Assembly (NCBI GenBank): GCA_014529385.2
Contig: CM043966.1
Location: 143,700,711 to 143,764,710, forward strand
Direction of reading: 5' to 3'
From: Adiantum capillus-veneris
Lineage: Eukaryota > Streptophyta > Polypodiopsida > Polypodiales > Pteridaceae
DNA: 64,000 nucleotides
This document shows, piece by piece, positions 58,578-64,000 of this stretch. Every line of letters begins with the position of its first letter. The first letter of the stretch is position 1. A program made the position numbers and the translations under genes. The notes under the pieces were generated by a model. That model searched no databases. It had not been told where the DNA came from and was given only the letters and a program-made list of their open reading frames with translations.

Positions 58578-61500
58578 GATGGACTCTGAATGTGGGGAGA
58601 AAGTACATATGATACTTGACAATGAAATTGTTGGTATTGGTTGTGTGTGTAGAACAGATCCACATTCCACTTGTGGTGGTACAAAGATAGGGCAAGGAAA
58701 TGTCTCCATACTAGTGGAGGAATGCTTGAAGGATGTGGTCCTACCTTTTCCTACAATGGATACTTCATCTCTCCAAGGCTCATTATGGACTGTTGTTCGA
58801 TGGTCAAAGCTTCCTTTGCGATCTTTTATATTAAATGGGAACTTAATTGATCCACAGAAAAGCTACAATGGTGATGAAGAACATGATCATTCTGATCCTC
58901 TAGTTATAGATGCAGCACCTATGACAAGCCCAGAATTTGAAGCAGTGATTCGAGAGTCTTGGAGAAATCAAAGGGTCCTTTTAAAAGATGACACAATGAT
59001 GCAAACCATGAATGAAGGGACCATCTTATATGTATTTCCACATGATTATATCAACTTTCAGGAACTTGGTCATGATTGTGTGGGTGTGGGTATTGAAAGA
59101 GCAAATGCAAGCATTGATGATGTAGTTGAAGTGGGTAGCATCACTTTGCTAAAGTGGCCCATCAAGTAGACAACAATGTTGAATGGGAGCCCATTACAAC
59201 ACTTTGTTCTTGTTGATGGCATGCATGCTACATATGAGGATGTATCCAACAATGACAATGTTGGAAAAAAACTTGATGGGAGTAATGTTGTCCAATTGTC
59301 AAGGAAGAGACGATACACTTTCATGAACAGGACTCAAAAATCAAAATCAGCACCAGCTTCCACTTTTTACCTTTCAAACAAATCAATTCAAAGGGTATCA
59401 TGCATTGATTGTTGTGCACAAAAATGTTGCCAATTTGCAGATCGTGATATGGTGACAAGGTTACGACAACAATTTTGGGGAGAGTCTTAAAAATTACGCA
59501 CTAATTATGTTTATGATGTTATTTCCATATGTTATCAAAAAGATGAGAAGTCACGATACCAATTCAGGCTAAATGGCTCTATTGTATGTTGTAGAGCTTG
59601 GTATGAGCTACATGGAATACCAAAGACATCATTTTATCAATACAAGGAGAACTTTGAAAATGGTGTGCACCAATATGTACATGGGAACACATGTACATTG
59701 AGAAGGGGACTTCAACATACTAGTTTAGCAAGAGCACTACTAAATGAGTTTGTGGAAAACAACTCTGAGAAGATGCCACATAGAAGTAGAACACTGCTAG
59801 ATGGCTCAAGAGAGACTCAATTGGTGATTCCATCAACATACAAACAAGTGGATATTTTATGTGAAATCAACACGACACTTGACCAAATGGGCTATGAGAA
59901 GAAGCTATCCCAATCTTCTTTTGGTAGAATTTGGAACAAAGAGTACCCACATGTCACTTTAACAAAGACGAGTGAGTTCTCTAAGTGCAATATTTGTAGC
60001 TCAATCAAGGCATGTTTAGAAGCTAAACCTTCTCTTGAAGAGAGAGCTCTTCTCTTGAGGGAGAGAGAAGTTCACATGGCACAACAAAAGAGTTGCAGAA
60101 GCCTATATTATGCATGGCGCATGTATTCAGAAACTCAACCACAAAAATATGTATGCATAATCCATGATAAGATGGGTCAAAAGAAGACTGCCATTCCTAA
60201 ATTACGCATTGTTCCTAAGGGTGTGGATTCAGGATATAATCTGCAAGTAGCATTGATTGGCATGATCACTCATGGACATGGAGAAGGTCATTACAGACAC
60301 TTTGTCTTGAATGGTTTGTGGCCAGCTGATCCAAATCTTACAATTGGCTCAATTGCTAATTGTTTACATAACCTAGAGAGAATAGATAAGAATCCTCTTG
60401 GTGATCTAGTAACAAATGGACTTCCAAGGAGCAATATTTCACTACTACATGCTTTGAACTCAAGGGATGCTTTGGACTACCATAACTTGAGTGATGGAAA
60501 AGATCCCATTGTGCAGTCATCAAAAATTGCAGAAGAGGAATTGGGGTCAACATTTCACAGGTTTCCAGAGAACTTGTTGCTACAATTGGATAGTTGTGCA
60601 GGGGAAAACAAAAATCGATACTTATTTGCCTATTTGTCAATGCTTGTTGCAAGGGGTGTTTTCAAAACCATCCAGCTAGGATTTTTAATGGTTGGGTATA
60701 CACATGAGGACATAGACGCCATGTTTAGTAGGTTTTCAGAGAAGTTGAGAGTTACACAAACCTATACTTTGCCACATTTGATGGATACATTACGAAACAA
60801 CTCATCTTCATCTCCAACTCCATTTTTTCTCACAAAGATCCCCGATTTCAAGCAATATTGTGATGGCTATCTTTGTGATGGACAAGACATACTTGTTAGA
60901 CATTCCAAACCGCTACAGTTTAGGTTCTTTATGCAGGATGAGACACCAATGATGCAATATAAGGCACATGTAGGTGTATCAAGTTGGAGTGGAAGTATTC
61001 GCCTTTGGAAAACAGACACAGAAGGCAAGACAATGTTACCACATGGAGATCCACCTCTAGTACCAATGGCGGAGTATGTCAAGGACCACGAAGAAGTCAT
61101 TTTGGGGCTAAAGAACTATATAAAATTTTAGAAAAATTTAGGGAATGGTTCAAGTATTCCGCGATATTATAGACCCGTGATAGATTATTGGAGTAAGGTG
61201 ATTGAAGATATTGGAAAAGCAATCATATCAGAGGGAGTCTTGTATGAAATGTTTTGGCCAAAAACTCAAGAATATTCTCACCTACAAAGCACTACAATGA
61301 ATTTGCAACAAGGAGCAAAAAGATTCCTAGGCCTTGAAGAGTTGAACGATCATTTTTGTGGGCCTCAACGAGATAGGCCAAGGGAAGAGTTTGACCCTAT
61401 GACTGATGTGCACCAAGGGGACTTTCTTATGCTTGTTCTGAGTGACACAGAAATCTATCCAGTGTGGCTTGCAATGGATTTATCTGACATTGATAATGAG

Positions 61501-61806
61501 CCTACATCACCAAACTACAGAAAACTCTTGATTCAATATTGGGAACCTTGCGCGAGAAAAAGTGAGATGACAGATACTCAAGCTTACAGTAATTGTTGGA
61601 AGGGTTATTGGGTTGTCAACTATAAGGACCCACAAGTGTTGGAAACTGTAGATGCAATTGTTTGGTCCTGGAGACCCAACAAAGAAGAACCATTTTCTAG
61701 AATAAAGATTCCAGAAAGGCATGCTCTAAAAGCCAAAGAAGGCCTCACTCATGCACATCAACCACACTTGGATCAAAGTTTAGATATGGTATCAAATGTG
61801 GAGTAG
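58578..61806 (+). pseudogene. DUF8039-like plus DUF7869/DDE-like transposase gene with three in-frame stops
   Basis: After a CACTTACAG acceptor, one frame of about 1,076 codons runs from MDSECGEKVHM to TAG at 61,804-61,806. It is interrupted only by TAG (59,167), TAA (59,488) and TAG (61,129), with no frameshift. The first part (IVGIGCVCRTDP ... GGTKIGQGNVSILV ... LPFPTMDTSSLQGSLWTVVRW) resembles the DUF8039 domain of plant transposon proteins. The middle part has a Cys-rich patch (CIDCCAQKCC), a helical DNA-binding-like segment and CNICSSIKAC. The core then has CIIHDKMGQKK (Asp at 60,166), LLQLDSCAGENKN (Asp at 60,589) and GYTHEDIDAMFSRFSEKLR (acidic residue at 60,706). This is the DUF7869 pattern, consistent with an RNase H-fold DDE/D transposase. 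The C-terminus (FDPMTDVHQGDFLMLV) is uncharacterised. Family placement is good; transposase activity is inferred. Upstream exons were not found. Confidence 0.78.
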
Positions 61807-62094
61807 AATTATGTGGAGATTCTATTGTGACTATACTAGTCAATTTTGTAAACAAAATCTTTTTTGTATCTTCCTTTGTTTTATGTAATTCGTGTTATTA
61901 TTCAAATCCATGTGTTGTACATCCTCTTGACTTTTGGTGTTTATCAACACCACAATCCTATGAGATTTTCACTTTATTTACTAACCGCACACCTCAATTT
62001 TTCCCACTTTAAGTGGAAAATTCCCAAATTACATGAATTTAGTCGATTTGAAGATTCCCATAATGTGAGTTTTTTACCAAAATACCTAATATGG
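61807..62094. other. 3' flank of the transposase-like gene
   Basis: AT-rich sequence between the end of the transposase-like frame and the gypsy breakpoint. The first 100 bp could be 3' UTR (TTTTGTAAACAAAATC and TTATGTAATTCG are present). No other gene is seen. Confidence 0.45.
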
Positions 62095-62138
62095 TCTTGT
62101 GTCCTCATGGTAGTCAGGTCCCTGCTTTCCATTGCTAG

Positions 62139-62954
62139 TTAGAATTGATCATACTCGGAGTACAAATCTCCCATAGAATATATTGCCCTTCGTGCAAATA
62201 CCTCTGCAAACTCATCGACGACTGGCCCTATATTTCTGATTGTCACCTTATTTACAGGTTGCATATCGTGAATAAAGTGTAAAGAACCGTTTTTCTTCGG
62301 AACTGTGAACCGCCTATTTGAGTACGGAGCACAAGAAGGCTCCAAGATACCCATCTTGATCTTTTCATTAAGCAACTCAATGAGTTTTGGCAAATGGGCC
62401 TTTGGAACCGGAATAGGCCTCAAGTTCCAAGGTACATGAGGGATAGTGAAGATCACCATAGGAGCAACAATGGATGGATCAACACACCCTATCTCATGCG
62501 GCTCAAATGCGAAAGCCTTTCCATGTTTGGCAAGCATTCCTTCAAAGCATACTCTTTCAAAATCTGTCAAAATGTCCTTGCAACCAATCTTTAACTCTTG
62601 CAAAGTGTCATGTGTAAACTTATGCCCAATCTTGATCGGCACACGAAGACTAGGTTGCAAAGCAGCTTGTTCCATCTTATCCGTACAATCCTTTGGTAGA
62701 GGTAATGCCACTCGTTTCACTTTCTTTGCCACAGACTTATACTTAGTCTCCACTCGTGCATCAACACTTTGAGCATTTTTGAAATCCTCAACGACCTTGT
62801 ACATTTCTATTGAACATACTTTCACAACCTCACTTCCCATATGCAAATTGCAATCCATTAAAGACTCCAAATCTTTCCTAGTATCCACAAAAGAACACTC
62901 ATCAAACACACCTGCAGTGCATTCTTCATCTTCTAGCAAACCATTCATTTTCAT
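62139..62954 (-). pseudogene. Gypsy pol, N-terminal reverse transcriptase
   Basis: After a linker the frame carries ILTDFERVCFEGMLAKHGKA, PHVPWNLRPIPVPKAHLPKL, LNEKIKMGILEPSCAPYSNR, FTVPKKNGSLHFIHDMQPVN and AIYSMGDLYSEYDQF. This is the fingers and early palm of a gypsy RT. A TAA at 62,139-62,141 ends it, and the same frame continues recognisably for about 14 codons before homology is lost. In the family, DLYSGYDQF contains the first catalytic Asp, which is present here (GDLYSEYDQF). Confidence 0.9.
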
Positions 62955-63124
62955 ACGTCTTTGTACACTATTTACATGTTGTCATTCACCCTGATTTAAG
63001 TCCTCACACTCTGTAAAAGCAATAGATCCATAGTATGATAATCCTACAAAACCTGTAGACAATGTATCCTTTGCATATACATCATGAGAGAATCTTTCTC
63101 TTCTTGTACCACTGCAATCCCGCT

Positions 63125-63691
63125 CTACAATGGTACATGGCCAAAACCCCTCATATCCCTGTAGTCCTTGAATTCTTTGTTCGTCTTTGGCAAGGGTTGC
63201 TCTCTAGGACTTTCACGATTCCTTTCATGGTCCACACAAACAGTAAGGAACTTTACTTCACGCTTCCCATCCCTGCTCCTTATTATTGCATAAGCTGACC
63301 CATCATCCATCACCTTGGTTTCCATGCGAGTAGCAGTGATGTATGGCTGCCCAAGGATAAGAGGATATGTAGACATCGCCTGTACAAAGAAATTTTGGTC
63401 ATCTTTCACATCCCCAATAGTCACCTTTACACTTGTACAAGCTCCGTACAGCTCCCCTGATGAGTTGTTTGCTGCACGAATCATCCATCCATGATTTATA
63501 TCAATTGGCCATTTCCCTTTTTGATAAAGACTCTTTGACATGAGGTTAATTTCTGACCCATGATCTATCAACGCAATGTATGGCTCTTCTAAGTCTCCCA
63601 CTTTTACCAGCGTCTCAGTAGTTGCTCTTGCCCAGTGACTATTCAAGTAGTAGCCCTTGTGAGTGGTCTCCACTTCATCTTCGTCATCCAA
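63125..63691 (-). pseudogene. Gypsy aspartic protease region
   Basis: IALIDHGSEINLMSKSLY is the retropepsin active-site loop (D-x-G-S), followed by the flap and PLILGQPYITATRME. The frame is separated by stops or shifts from the gag piece (63,684-64,000) and from the RT piece (62,954), so the polyprotein is broken. Confidence 0.87.
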
Positions 63692-64000
63692 GAAGCGAAC
63701 GTGTTTTACTTCTCAACCTAGACTTGTGGCATCCAGAAATAGTTTCATCACCTTGTTTTCCATAGACCTGTACACCCTGTGCATTTAAAGTCTCTTCTTC
63801 ACCCTGTACATGGATAGATTCAGTAAGAGACTGAGGCTTCCTCTTTATGATATCAATTATTTCTTCATGGAATTCCTGCTTTGCTATACCAAGGACCTCA
63901 CCCAAGGTAAATTCCACCTTACTGTTTAGAATCCTCTCTTCCAAAACCTTTTTGAGATCCGTTGCTGCCTCTATATCGGATTGGAGTTTGTAGGCCGGAC
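63684..64000 (-). pseudogene. Gypsy gag C-terminal part, running off the window
   Basis: The frame is open to the right edge and contains KLQSDIEAATDLKKVLEERI and VEFTLGEVLGIAKQEFHEEI, a segment common to this gypsy lineage just upstream of protease. It ends at a stop at 63,684-63,686. Confidence 0.83.

Larger units (their letters stand above)
62095..64000 (-). mobile_element. Ty3/gypsy retrotransposon fragment, truncated within reverse transcriptase
   Basis: The minus-strand reading order from the right edge is gag C-terminus, aspartic protease, linker and the start of reverse transcriptase. Homology stops at about 62,095, just after LAMESRDLTTMRT, so the catalytic YxDD, RNase H, integrase and 3' LTR are absent. 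The 5' part continues past the window edge. Confidence 0.9.

Noticed and set aside
58578-61806. Alternative genetic code (TAG/TAA read as Gln)
   Set aside because: Other genes here use TAA/TAG/TGA as normal ends, copia has the same kind of interruptions plus a frameshift, and the organism looks like a plant. Decay by substitution is simpler.

Overview
The window looks like nuclear DNA of a land plant. It has a Ty1/copia element primed by initiator-Met tRNA, a Ty3/gypsy fragment, plant-type spliced gene remnants (GTAAGT/GTATGT donors, TTTCAG acceptors) and very long satellite arrays. The repeat load and the gene families (DLNGLL-type FCP1-like proteins, a DUF7869-type transposase, a ParB-like/DNA-methylase-like gene) would fit a large-genome non-seed plant or gymnosperm. 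The sequence alone does not fix the species. I see no bacterial operon, CRISPR array, tRNA or rRNA.

Layout. Positions 1-13,490 hold a cluster of decayed minus-strand genes: a ParB-like/permuted DNA-methyltransferase-like gene (13,283-10,631), a SET domain (8,054-7,660) and two FCP1-like HAD-fold genes (7,018-5,819 and 1,655-901). They are separated by satellite-derived DNA. A copy of the region upstream of the ParB-like gene lies inverted at 1-175, so the cluster is bounded by inverted repeats. Positions 13,440-46,985 are a satellite with a 442-bp monomer. Each monomer is built from eight degenerate ~50-bp subunits carrying GGTCCACCACTTGTCCAA. Monomers are grouped into ~1,434-bp higher-order units, and a block of about 8.9 kb is itself tandemly duplicated (27,400-36,300 and 36,301-44,712). 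A 1,338-bp TTAA-flanked piggyBac-like non-autonomous element interrupts the array at 18,674-20,011.

Positions 46,986-49,030 contain simple repeats and a GC-rich hairpin island. Positions 49,100-51,106 form a small unit with two inward-facing TATA promoters, both beside CGGCGGG-rich sequence. It contains a 150-bp tandem repeat inside a probable intron and an intact RING-H2 gene on the minus strand. A decayed copia element (51,110-55,931, 5-bp target duplication GGCCC) sits at its edge. Positions 55,932-58,475 again carry the satellite core motif, with a ~315-bp tandem repeat. Positions 58,578-61,806 carry a transposase-like reading frame of about 1,076 codons (DUF8039-like plus DUF7869/DDE-like), interrupted by three stop codons but no frameshift. 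Positions 62,095-64,000 are the 5' part of a truncated gypsy element running off the right edge.

How the parts relate: the same ~18-20-bp motif occurs in the satellite, in the spacers of the gene cluster and upstream of the transposase gene. This suggests that the genes and the satellite share a history, possibly as parts of a large mobile element. That is inference. Apart from the RING-H2 gene, nearly every recognisable coding region here is broken.
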